Positions 54,451 to 64,000 of a DNA stretch of 64,000 nucleotides are shown piece after piece. Each line of letters begins with the position of its first letter. The first letter of the stretch is position 1. A program made the position numbers and the translations under genes. A model generated the notes under the pieces. That model did not search any database and was not told the DNA's origin. It saw only the letters and a list, made by a program, of their open reading frames with translations. Where the stretch lies: the NCBI GenBank assembly GCA_905221605.1, contig CAJNDS010002002.1:496001-560000 (forward strand), written 5' to 3'. The DNA is from Symbiodinium natans (lineage: Eukaryota > Sar > Dinophyceae > Suessiales > Symbiodiniaceae).

Positions 54451-55922
54451 GGAATTACGAGGAGCCGCACTTGGAGGAAGCGCACCTCTTTCCGACCACC
54501 GCGATTGCTGATGTAGTCATACCTTCGACTGCACATGGATGTTCGGAATTCCACCCCCCACCCCCCACCAAGCTCTGCTGTTAAGCGCGCGGGCTGCGCC
54601 GTACATAGCTCCGCACCCATTTTCGAACCTTTTAACTCACGCTATGTGCACCCGAGTGGCCAAGAGTTGAACTTCTCCAGTCTCCACCGCCCTCCCTTAG
54701 CATCTCTGCTCTTGACCTGCAAGAAGCCACGAAGTTCGGGCACAAAGCATAGCACAGCCCTATCCGATCGCAGCCTTTGACCACCACGTGTCGAAACAGC
54801 TGACCTGCAACGCAACTTGAGGGGCAAATAACTGCTTTGGGGAGGCATGTGGGCTCCACTCATGACTCATCATGACTCATGCAGTTTCGAAAAAGGCCTC
54901 ACGGAGAGGTGCAGTGGGGATGATCACCTGCTCACATGCTGCTGGGCACCGCACCGAACGGATCTCGGTGATCAGGCCTTGATGGCCGCACTTCCGTCGT
55001 GAAAGTAATGGGGCCTCTGAGCCGTGCCGTGCTGCTGTGCGCTGCACGGTTCTGCTGTGCACGGAGTCTTGTAGCGGGACATGATAAGTCATCACGGGAG
55101 CCCGCGCCTGTCAGCGTATCCTGAGTGTCTCAGAGCTTTAGCACGAAGCACAAGCACAAGCACAGGCTTCTCGTCGACATGACGAAGCCCAAAGAAAATG
55201 GGTGCTGTGCTCATCGCCACTTCACCCATGCCGTGCAAGAAAATGAGTGTGTATCGGGGCCTGAGCTGGAGATAGGAGCACCAGCACCATCCAGCACTGA
55301 CGCCGTGGCCCCAAGATGCCCTCCATCTGAGGCGGGCAACAAGGTCGGTGAGCCAACAGGCTTCATCACAACAGCCGGCAGCAGGTCAGCTTGCCTTCGA
55401 ACCACCTCTTGCTCATCCAGAAAATCTCGAAAAAGAAGCCAGCATGCCCCCAGGAGAGTGCCTTGATGCGCTTCCGTTTGTCGCTTGCCTGGGCGGTATG
55501 GAGACTGAAACTGGAAAGGGTTCCCGATACCGTCACTTCGACCATCAGTAGCAAAACTCAGCTTTTCTTAGCTACAGTCCCGTCGCCACATGCAACTCGA
55601 AGATCTGTCGGCTTCTGTTTGTACCCTCGGGCCTGCTGTCGGCGGCTGTGTGCCGTCACGTGGAAGCGCACGCTGGAAAGCTGCCTAGCTTCGCCACGCC
55701 TGCGCACAAAGCGTGTGGAAATAAAGGTAGCTTAGTGAAGATCCACGCAATGCTTCTCACTCGATTCGAAGGAGGCTCTTGGGCATGGCACCTTTGCTTT
55801 TGAACAGCAGTTGAAAGCTCCTTGGTCAGAAGCTGCCGATCGATGATAACCTCCACCGGCGATTTGCAAGTTTCATACATGCATACACACACATATACAA
55901 AACAAGCATAAAAAAACACAAA

Positions 55923-56000
55923 ATCCAAGAATCCAAAAATCCAAAAACCCAAAGTTTCCTGGGAGATTGTCCGGGGATTTGGATTTTTGGATTTTTGGAC
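55923..56000. repeat. Inverted repeat with TCCAAAAATCCAAA arms
   Basis: The left arm at 55923-55950 and the right arm at 55973-56000 are complementary at about 24-25 of 28 positions, with a 22-base spacer. The arms are themselves built of ATCCAAAA units. The structure could fold as a hairpin or be a remnant of a small foldback element. Confidence 0.8.
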
Positions 56001-56408
56001 TTCTTTTCCATTTCGCGGTTGGTCCATTGGGGGGGTGAGCATATCTATATATATGTGTCACATGTATGTCTTACAAACAGCAAGCGTGCCAACCTTGTCA
56101 TCAGAATCGTCCTTCTGCAAGCGGACACGGAACTCTGTCCAGTACGAGTGCCAGGACCTCAATCATTGCAGGCTGGCAACGCGTGTGACACAAGTGCATG
56201 AGCGCAAAGTGGGTAGCGTTTTGCTTATCAGGTTGTGTCTTACAGGGAGGGTCCGTGGCAGGCGGTCTTGGGGGACAGCATGGGTTGTTGATTCGGTTTT
56301 TTTGATTTGGGGAAGACCCGATTGGCCAACGAAGTTGACTCCTTCAGCGTCGTTTCTGTCAACCTAGCAGTATCCTTCCCTAAAACCTGAATCCTGAACC
56401 CGGAACCA

Positions 56409-56442
56409 TAAACCCTAAACCCTAAACCCTAAACCCTAAACC
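56409..56442. repeat. Interstitial telomeric repeat (TAAACCC)4-5
   Basis: Four perfect TAAACCC units and a partial fifth, preceded by degenerate units (CCTGAATCCTGAACCCGGAA). On the other strand this is TTTAGGG, the plant-type telomere repeat also reported from dinoflagellates. It sits in the spacer 370 bp downstream of the TBC gene. Confidence 0.9.
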
Positions 56443-56811
56443 GACATGTGCAAGTTTAGGTGGCGCATGCCTTTCTGAAAAGTGGGAAAATTGAAGCTCT
56501 CGGTGCCCCTGGTGGCCCCACACGACACTGGCAGCGCGCAGAGGCATCCTGCCAATATCACAAGCAGCCTATGACTAGTGAAGGCATGATCGATGTAGTC
56601 ACTACAGATACTACAGTACTACGTGTCAGTACATGGCCTGCCAAGTCGCGTCTGACGGTAGCCTTTCAAGTTGCTCACCTCCCAGCCCCCGTGCTGGGAC
56701 GGATCCTCGCACATGTTGCAACAGCACGGTACAAGAAGAACTTCAGCCAACAGCTCATCAAACCTCCATTGTATGTGCGCCATTTTCACCGACAACGTCT
56801 GACTCGGTAAG

Positions 56812-58332
56812 TCAAAAGTTGGTGAAAATTCCAGAAAGGAAGGATCCGGCAATGTCCCTGACAACCTCTGCCGTCGAGGGCGACGGAAATGCTGGCGCAC
56901 CCTTGCGGTTGCGCCTCTCAAAGAGGCAAATGGCCCAGGCCTTGCGAATCAGGGAGGCGATGGTGGCTTCAGAGGGTTGGGACGGGAGCGTTTGCAGCTT
57001 CTCTGCCAAGTCCAGCACGCTCTCTTGCTCGAGCAGGTCGTTGCGATATTCGAGCAGCAAAGCCACACAGGCGTATCCCGGGAGCTCGAAGCGGCATGGG
57101 TCCGCCAAGAAGGCGTCCCACCACGCCACAACGTGCTCCGGCGACGTCTCCCGCGCGAAGAGCAGCATGAACCACCTCATCACGACAATGCCGGGCTCAA
57201 ACTCTAAGGCGCCGAAATGGCCGGACAGCTCGGGGTCGTACCTGCTTAGCACACTGGCTCCTGTGCCGACCAAGTCCTGGACAAACGCTGCTGTGCGCTC
57301 AGCCTTGGTGATTCGCACCTTCAGCTCAGACATGAGGGCAGTGAAACACCAATAGGCGTCAGCATCTGAATAATCGAGATCTCGGCTTAAGACAAAAACC
57401 AACACTGCGGCCATGTCACTCATGCCTTGAACATACTCCATACCCTCAGACGCTTGAAACAGGAAAAGTATGGACACAAGAGATTCGGCTCTCACAGTTC
57501 CCATTTGACATCTGTGCAGGGTCAAGTCGACTTCAGCCTTGACCATGTCCATCATTTCACTCTGGCGCGGGTCGTCTGACTTCAAGCCAGGCTGTCGGTC
57601 GCTTAGGTCCAGGTATTCAGCCAGACGCTCTTTAAAGTCTTGCCGCTTGCGTTGAAGAATCGCCGCCCATTGGTCATGCCCACCGAGAGGCAAATATCCT
57701 AGGAGTACCTTCCAGCACCGTGGACGCACGTCGTCCTGAATGCCACGAGAGCAAAGAGCCCGAGTCGCGTTTAGGTGACCTTCATTGAGTGCAGTGTCTA
57801 GCTCTTGTCCACCCACACGCAGCTTCTGCAATAGTGTCTCCAATATGTCGTCCCCTTCCTGCTCGATGCTTGATGCATACAATGTCCTTGCCAAGAGGTC
57901 TACTGCCTGCAGTGGTGGCACCACGTACTTTGTGCCCAGCTGCGCCCACAAATCAGTGACGCATCCGCTGCGGAATCGCTTCACTACGGCATTGATGTTT
58001 GAGAGGTTTGAAGGGTTTCTTGCTCTGTAGAAAGCTATCAAAGCTGCCCTGAGTGCCAGGTCCTCCGCAGAGAAATCGAGATCTGCTGGCGGCACGCTGG
58101 GGGCCATGCTCTCCAAGGGTAGCTGCGCTTCCGGGCCTTCCTCATCGTCAAGAAAGCCCCCCTGGCCCCCAAAGCTCGTACTGGCTGGCTGCTTCGGAGC
58201 AGTCGGGCTACTGGGCCCACCAGGCCCACTGGGCCCACTGGGCCCACTGGGCCCGCTGGGCCCGCTGGGCCCTTCATCCAGGAGGCTTGCGAATAAGACG
58301 TCCTCGTCTTCAAAGCTGTTGCTCTGGGCCAT
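56812..58332 (-). CDS. TBC-domain Rab GTPase-activating protein
   Basis: This is an uninterrupted 506-residue frame. An acidic N-terminus with (GPS)n repeats (21-41) and a helical region (about 90-190) precede a TBC domain at about 196-475. The domain starts SRGIQDDVRPRCWKVLLGYL, carries the arginine-finger region VDLTLHR (268-274), the glutamine finger YVQ (300-302, in MEYVQGMSD), and later FEPGIVVMRWFMLLFARE and VVAWWDAFLA, typical TBC helices. TBC proteins accelerate GTP hydrolysis by Rab GTPases through the Arg and Gln fingers and so end membrane-trafficking signals. Arg and Gln are both present. The Asp of the usual IxxDxxR motif is Thr here (V-D-L-T-L-H-R), which could weaken activity. 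The (GPS)n stretch is encoded by 9-bp DNA repeats and may vary in length. No intron is needed. Confidence 0.92.
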   Translation of the reverse strand: MAQSNSFEDEDVLFASLLDEGPSGPSGPSGPSGPSGPGGPSSPTAPKQPASTSFGGQGGFLDDEEGPEAQLPLESMAPSVPPADLDFSAEDLALRAALIAFYRARNPSNLSNINAVVKRFRSGCVTDLWAQLGTKYVVPPLQAVDLLARTLYASSIEQEGDDILETLLQKLRVGGQELDTALNEGHLNATRALCSRGIQDDVRPRCWKVLLGYLPLGGHDQWAAILQRKRQDFKERLAEYLDLSDRQPGLKSDDPRQSEMMDMVKAEVDLTLHRCQMGTVRAESLVSILFLFQASEGMEYVQGMSDMAAVLVFVLSRDLDYSDADAYWCFTALMSELKVRITKAERTAAFVQDLVGTGASVLSRYDPELSGHFGALEFEPGIVVMRWFMLLFARETSPEHVVAWWDAFLADPCRFELPGYACVALLLEYRNDLLEQESVLDLAEKLQTLPSQPSEATIASLIRKAWAICLFERRNRKGAPAFPSPSTAEVVRDIAGSFLSGIFTNF

Positions 58333-58940
58333 GCCCCAGCTGCCCCAGCTGCCCTAGCACATCTAACTGACCATGCTTTAGGACCTTTAGGAATCGGCAC
58401 AGGTCTCTTTTTTTGTGGCAGCCTTCAGGTTCAATGCGAGTGCTCCGGGAGAATGGAAAAACCAACGTCACATGTCAGGGCGCGTTGTCTGAATCTGAAG
58501 TGCTTTGAGCCTATACCGGGTACCGGACCTGAAAGAAGCAGGCAATGCATTCAGCGTATTCCACATGCATCATAAGACTCTTTCAAGCGGCTAGAGCCAA
58601 TTCGAAACTTCTGACCGTGCCTGGAAGCGGAAACCCATTCGCAAGCGCAAACGAGGAAGGCGACTCAACTGGTGAAATGCGCGGCCTCGAAATAAGGGAA
58701 GCCGACACTGATCTGCGCTTTGCCGGTTCTGCTGCACAACAGGCTCAATTGCAAGGGGGGCAGTATGCTGTTTTCCTGCCTTGAAAGCACGACGGTGAGA
58801 CATGAAACAAATCCAAACCAAGGTCGGCTCAATTGGCAGACAAAAACCCAAGTATTTACACCACCACATGCGAGCATGGTTAAGTATCACCTACACCCAT
58901 GCGCAAGGAACCGCGGCCTAAGCGTCATAAACCTAGCCAC

Positions 58941-59320
58941 CTAGTCGTCGGACTTGATGGGCGAATACGGGAGGGCACCCTCCAGCGCATCCGGGTCGGG
59001 CTGCGGAGGCTCCCCCATTCTGCTGGGCGCGTTTCCTGAACCCAAGCAGGGACATGCAGAGTGGAAGGCTATGCTCCGCAGCTTGGGGCCCAGAGTCATC
59101 AAACAAGTACAGGACCAAGTCTGAACCTCAAGGACAAGAAGGGCCCCCGGTCCGAGGGTGCTTTTTTTGTGTGCGTTGTGTTGTATGAAGAAGCCACGCG
59201 GCGGTCCATGGACTCTTGCGTCAGCTTCATCATCTCTTCCTCATCGTCCAGCATCTCGATGCCTTTCTTCCGCACCATTTCGGCTCCTTTCAGCTCTTCT
59301 GGGGTCTCAGCGTGGTTGGC
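58941..59320 (-). CDS. Two-exon 3' part of a small protein with acidic tail
   Basis: The exon at about 59202-59320 starts after TCTAAG|G and reads ANHAETPEELKGAEMVRKKG then IEMLDDEEEMMKLTQESMDRR. The terminal exon 59035-58941 starts after TTCAG|G and reads NAPSRMGEPPQPDPDALEG then ALPYSPIKSDD and stop. A GC donor after DR(C) closes the frame. Helical and highly charged, it has no recognised family. The 5' exons were not found; the gene could start between 59320 and 60000, or be an extension of the phosphatase-like gene upstream. Confidence 0.6.
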
Positions 59321-59961
59321 CTTAGACAAGTATGAGCTGATGAATATGATGGGAATATGGCCTTGCCTCCTCCTAAAACTAGCGCAGCACGTCCACTGCA
59401 TGCGCTGCTAGAAGGCCTGACTCAGATAAACCGAAAACATTCGAAACCCTAGCCCCACCCTAGCCCTGACTATGATTGTTCCATATTTGTAAGCACATGG
59501 TTTGGAAATCATGTTTCTTGCTCTTAAGTTGGCCGGCCACAAGCGGCCACAGAGACAACCAGAAACAAACCATGTATTTTATTCGGACCCTGTCCCAGGG
59601 CCGTCCTTCATTTTTTGCACGAGCATGTTTCACAGAGGCCTTGAGCTTGCGTACACCCTGTGGCTTTTCGGGAACCTCCGGCGACCTGTGCGAGCAATTG
59701 CCTCTGCGGGTTCGCTGCAGCGGCTGCACCGCGACCTCCTTTCTTGATTCCCGTCCATTTCTGCCGCCTTTTTTCATGTCTCTGACTTGGAAAGGGACTC
59801 CCATGAATCATAAACACCACGGATTTGTTGACTGTCTCCGTGGACCTCTACCGGAGCCTTCTACGTACCTTTTTCTTGAACCCACCCGTGCTATGCAACT
59901 GCCTGAGACGTACCTTGCATGGAGGATTCTTCTTGCCTTGCAGACAACCCGGCATTCAAGC

Positions 59962-61962
59962 TTAACCAAGATCAGGGGGCCATACTGTAGCAATACAACA
60001 GAAGTGAAGAACTGAAAGCACCACACTCAGGCAGGGTTCCAAATTTTCGAAGATCTTCCGTAGCAATGCGGCCTTCTCTTTCCTCTTTTCACATCTGTCC
60101 TCGTAGAGGACCTGGCTAAGCACATGAGAACACAGCGAGAATTAAAGCATCCCAGATCGTCATGGCAAGCCTCTGACTTGTTCGTTGCGTCCTTGACAGC
60201 GTTGATTAAGCCCTGCTTGGGAACCTCCAAACAGGCATGGAACAGGCACAATCAGAACCTCCTGCAAAACTAAACGCATCTGCAGATTCAGGCCGGGCCT
60301 TCTTGGGGTCCGTGGCAAAGAGCCCCCGATTCAGGGAAAGCATGGGCCCAGAGGACCAGTCAATGTCCTTGCCATCAAGGTCGGCAACCGCTGCCCCCGA
60401 CTCCAAGGCCACAAGAACGCCTCGTGGGCGGCTTTGCTAACACTTCAGCATTGGCCAACACAAGACACGCCTGAGTCATGCTGAAGCCTTGCGCCGGACT
60501 CGGCCATACAGTGTCAGCGTCCGTTACATCCCTTAAAGGGGAGCCTGCTGCATGTTCTGTGGCTTTCATCGTGGAAGATTTGTCGTAGAGGCCCTGAGTG
60601 ATTGTCCACGCCACATCCTGCCATCAACGCTCAACACGTGCAAACATGTTTTCAGATCGTGCTCACGACGCATCAGGCGTCAGGGTCCTCATCTCCACGA
60701 GCCAGCCAGCAGAACTTGAGCGCACTGTTCACGAAGTGAAACTTTGCGAACTCCGAACCCAGCAACTTTGCGATTCGCTCAGAGTCCAAGAAAATGTCCT
60801 GACGCATTCGGGAATGCTGCGCGATACGCAGCTGCTCCGTTCCGAGCATGTCATAGAGGCCATCATTGCCGCGCTTGATCTTCTGAGTAACATCCAGCTT
60901 CAAAGATTTGCCTTTTAGCCCATACCGGCCCAAGTAGATACCAGTTTGTCTTTCCATGATGACGCATTGAGTCCATGCCCCCTGGCCCTTCACAGCGTAA
61001 AAGATGCTGCTTCCTGAAGGGTGGCTTGTGCTCCGACTTGGATGGTCGAAGCTGAGCATGGGACAGCCCACAACGCTCACCACTGGCTCGCCCCCCTGCA
61101 TAAGGCACAAGGTGCTGCAGAACTGCTTCGCATCACGGAACTCCACCTCCGTGTCCACAGGGTTAAACACCCAATATCTGTCCGGGGACTTCTCAGCACC
61201 GTTGTAGGTTTGGCAGAGCCCGTGCCACTCCGACACGCTAGCTGCATCTGCCTCAGGAATCAAGTCAAAGTTCGAGAGGAAGGAGGCCACGGTCTCGGCA
61301 AACTTCTCATCGGCCAACAGCTCCGGGTTCTCGTCGGACATGACAAGATCATCTGGGAACTTCTCCTTCAACATCTTCATGATGTAGCATGTCACGGCGG
61401 CCGTTGGCATGGTCGTCTCATCTCGCACATAGTTCTCTTCCAGCTTGTAACCATACAACCCCACGGTCGACCTGTCCTTAACATCTTCCAAGATGAGCGT
61501 CCCCAGGCATAGCATGTGAAGAACCTCCACCATGGCCTCCATGGCTGCTTCGAGCTCCTTACCAAACTCACCCTCGAGGAGTTCTGCAGGAACCACTTCG
61601 GGGACCGTCTTGTCAGCCCCGATGATCTTCTGGCCGTACATGCTCATGGCCAGCGCCGCCTGTCGGTCGGGCGTGCTCCTCTGCTTCGCCTGCCGCACCG
61701 AGCTTTCGGGCTCGGCCCTCATCGCCAGGGCCCCGCGCGCCTTGCGCGCCTTTCTGCGCTCCCGCCTCGCATGGCTCACTGCAAGGACAGGAGCCAGGCC
61801 GGCAATGCCAGCGATGCCAGTGATGCCAGCGATGAGCTGTGTCTGGAATCTTCCAGCCGAGGGCTCTGCTCGCTCTGCTCGCGCTGCTCGCAGGCCTCGT
61901 AGTCGAGCTAATCGAGCATTCTCATGAGCCGTGGGCGCTGTGGGAATGGACACGGAGGCCAT
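59962..61962 (-). CDS. HAL2/BPNT-like 3'(2'),5'-bisphosphate nucleotidase homologue, five exons
   Basis: Exons are 61962-60688, 60617-60545, 60420-60299, 60224-60171 and 60111 to about 59962. They join in frame with acceptors AG|G. The core follows HAL2 order: EKFPDDLVMSDENPELL (family FPDDxxxGEE), RYWVFNPVDTEVEFRDAKQF (family WxxDPIDGTxGFxRGxQ), GGEPVVSVVGCPML, SALKFCWLARGDE, then MKATEHAAG (family WDHAAG), ESGAAVADLDGKDIDW, LNRGLFATDPK and VPKQGLINAVKDAT. The family removes phosphate from PAP or inositol phosphates using Mg2+ or Li+-sensitive sites. Here the metal-binding Asp of DPIDGT is Asn267, Gly-Thr is Thr-Glu, GEE is SDE and the WDH Asp is Glu, so catalysis may be lost or altered. The N-terminus (1-105) has a hydrophobic span (43-62) and an Ala/Arg-rich stretch, possibly organelle targeting. 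The last exon adds YEDRCEKRKEKAALLRKIFE, not typical of the family. Confidence 0.88.
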
Positions 61963-61999
61963 CTTGAAAAGATCAACGCTGCCAGGGCACCGAGGAAAC

Positions 62000-63790
62000 T
62001 ACCGAGGGCACTATGGGGCCGACGCGGCCCTGCCCGACTAAGTGACTACCACAGCCCCGGCAGCTTGCTGCAGCTTGCTTCGCTGACAACTCTCGAGCCC
62101 GCAAGAAATGCAACAAACGCGGCAAAGGGGGGCATTTCGACATTCAGCGTCATGAGCAGATCACGTCACGTGCACATGCAATCATCTCCACTTCTCAGGC
62201 TCCAGCCAAGGACCAGATCCGAAGCTCTTCCTGCCCACGCGCTCAATGCCTCCAGCCCGAGCCGACGTGACACACTTCTAACTTCTAACACCGATTCTAG
62301 TGGTTCTTTCATGTTTCTAGCCCTCCCCGCTGGGCATCTCTCGCCTTTCCAGCCACTGCAGACCTGGGCTCACAAGAGTCTCTCGAGTCTTCTGCCTCCC
62401 TTCTTAACCTCAGCTCAGTAGTTTCCCTTTTTCGGTTTGGACACCCGGGCTCCGGCATGAGCCAGGCCCGGACAAAGGAGAGGGAGAGTACCTCCAAAAT
62501 CTGCGCAGCAACTACACATACAGGTGCCATTGTAGCACGCAAAGCATGCGCGTCCATGCGTGCAGCCATTCCACGTAACTAACTCGGAAGCTGCGTGGCG
62601 AACTGTCCGATCATCTCCGCTCTCCAGGTCTGGGCTCCTGGTCTTGCCTTGGGAACCACAGTGACGCCAGTGGCGCCGCCCAGCCCACGGTCGCTCACAA
62701 CGGGAGCCCGGCGTTTCCAGAGCTTCCTTGGCTGCTCTCTCTCCATCTCTCTCCCACAACAAGCATTGGCCACACAGCATTTCGGGAAGATCTGGCAAAA
62801 TTTGAGAGATTCCTTCCCCACGGAGCAAGCGGCCCTCCCCGGTTCAGCCAGGCAACGGCAAAGCTGCCCGCAGCGCACCGACATGTGGAGGCAACCCCGA
62901 CCTGAGCGGCCGATCGCACCCTGGGTCCCGTGATGTCACCCCGTGATGTCGCCCCGTGATGTCCCGTCCCGGCCTTCTGGTCAGCAACGCCCGCCCTGGC
63001 GAGCGCGCGCTGTCAGCTCACACCCAGAGCTCCGCAAGACTTCGTGCCTTTCTGTTGCTTGACGACTTGTTTCGGCAAACGTCCTTAGGAAGCTGCGCGG
63101 CTACACGTATATGCAGTCGAAAGACATGGCCAGATTCTGGCGCCACTCTTGGGGCTCCGCGGCACGGGAAAGCATGAACGCCCATGACCTGTGCCGCGCG
63201 CCAGTGCTCTGAGGTTCTCACTTGAGCAACTGACAGCCTTTAACCCTTATGCCTGCGCGATCCTGCGCGGCTGCAGGATGAAGAAGCTGCCCCCTTCGGA
63301 TCACCTCTACTCCTCTTAAGTCCCTCTTGGCCTCGTGGGGCCCCTCTTCCGCTTCTGATCGTCTTGAGATCTTGGAGCCTCCGGTGCACCTAGCTTTATC
63401 ACACCGTCTCACCGGATGGCCGTACTGATACACTGAGAGACCACATGCCGACTTGCCTATCGTTTGAGCCCAAGCAAGCACACGAAAAGAAAGCTTCGCT
63501 GCATGACCCGACTGTTTTGGCTATTGACTCCCAGCTGCATGATCGGACCCCAAGCATGTTTTCCTGGACTGCCGGCTGCTGCGAAGCGAGCGATGCCAGC
63601 AACCGCATCAAGCCTTGACTCAGGGCAGCAGGCGGCTCTACATGCGGCTGTGGACGGCTTTTACAGAGTCTTTCCGGGGCTACGAGCACACTTCAAACTT
63701 AGCATGGCCGCTAATTAACATGGCCTTCACTGCATGGCGGCTGAAGTGTATACCAACACACACACAGATCCCTGAGGGCGACTGGGCCGC
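62000..63790. other. Region without a confident gene
   Basis: A Cys-rich minus frame near 62480-62570 (CTHGRACFACYNGTCMC) looks zinc-finger-like but overlaps other equally open frames. GTGATGTC is repeated three to four times at about 62930-62962. No assignable gene. Confidence 0.45.
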
Positions 63791-63800
63791 TGGCCTGACG

Positions 63801-64000
63801 CTATCTCCTTCGGGAGCGGGACCGCTTGTCCCGAGAGCGAGACCGTCGCCTGTGCGACAGCAGACAGGACGGCCAACGGTGACCAACGAGTTCGGCAAGT
63901 CTGAGTAGCGGCAACGTGGCGGCCTGTCGCGGTCTTTGTCCTGGCCAGCAACAGCAAGACGATGCAAGACGCCCAGCAATTGAAGCAGGCAACAGCTATA
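63801..64000 (-). CDS. RS-rich C-terminus of a probable splicing-factor-like protein, partial
   Basis: The last exon reads RRSRSRDKRSRSRRR and then stops at 63801. It follows an acceptor-like CGCACAG|G. The preceding exon segment (about 63915-63935) reads GQDKDRDR, and a GC-type donor would give the continuous tail DKDRDRRRSRSRDKRSRSRR. Arg-Ser dipeptide tails mark SR splicing factors and related RNA-processing proteins. No RRM is visible because the gene continues past the window edge, so the exact identity is unknown. Confidence 0.55.

Noticed and set aside
56041-56060. TATATATA run as a promoter element
   Set aside because: Dinoflagellate promoters lack a recognised TATA box and no gene start is nearby on either strand.

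Overview
The window looks like nuclear DNA of a dinoflagellate, most likely Symbiodiniaceae-like. I see this in four things: (i) every gene I can recognise lies on the minus strand for the whole 64 kb; (ii) the intron-rich genes can be read only with GT-, GC- and GA-starting introns that all end in AG followed by G; (iii) the recognisable proteins (a single-domain voltage-gated channel of the dinoflagellate type, a PAS/LOV protein, organelle-type helical-repeat protein, cold-shock-domain protein) are families typical of these genomes; (iv) there are long microsatellites, minisatellites and young tandem duplications, plus a short interstitial TTTAGGG-type telomeric tract. There is no bacterial-style operon, rRNA or CRISPR array. 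I did not recognise a spliced-leader sequence or relic by eye.

Layout, left to right (transcription runs right to left). 1-2.6 kb: no confident gene. About 3.0-6.7 kb: scattered exons of a helical-repeat (HPR/RAP-like) protein with repeated T-L-W-A motifs. 8.0-9.8 kb: intronless protein with three cold-shock-like and two SH3-like domains. 10.5-11.2 kb: DHHC palmitoyltransferase-like ORF. About 12.5-19.9 kb: intron-rich PAS/LOV protein whose introns hold a dispersed repeat, a 0.94-kb TG/CG tract and GA/CCG microsatellites. 20.4-21.3 kb: intronless two-helix membrane protein. 21.8-28.7 kb: repeat-rich block (dispersed element, about 110-bp minisatellite, 1,285-bp tandem repeat). 28.7-29.5 kb: basic Ser-rich ORF that ends inside the last repeat copy. 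32.7-33.5 kb: minisatellites. 33.7-38.1 kb: voltage-gated cation channel with 15 short introns read base by base; upstream to about 45.6 kb lie coiled-coil and disordered exons that may be its N-terminal part or separate genes. 47.4-49.6 kb: exons of an unrecognised gene. 49.7-56.4 kb: mostly non-coding, with simple repeats, a hairpin-forming inverted repeat and the telomeric tract. 56.8-58.3 kb: TBC Rab-GAP-like protein. 58.9-59.3 kb: two exons of a small acidic-tailed protein. 60.0-62.0 kb: HAL2/BPNT-like phosphatase with altered catalytic residues. The right edge carries the RS-rich C-terminus of a gene that continues outside the window.

The genes do not form a pathway. They look like ordinary eukaryotic neighbours (signalling, membrane trafficking, RNA binding, ion transport) in one unidirectional cluster. 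All exon boundaries were inferred by reading-frame closure and family expectation, not from transcripts.
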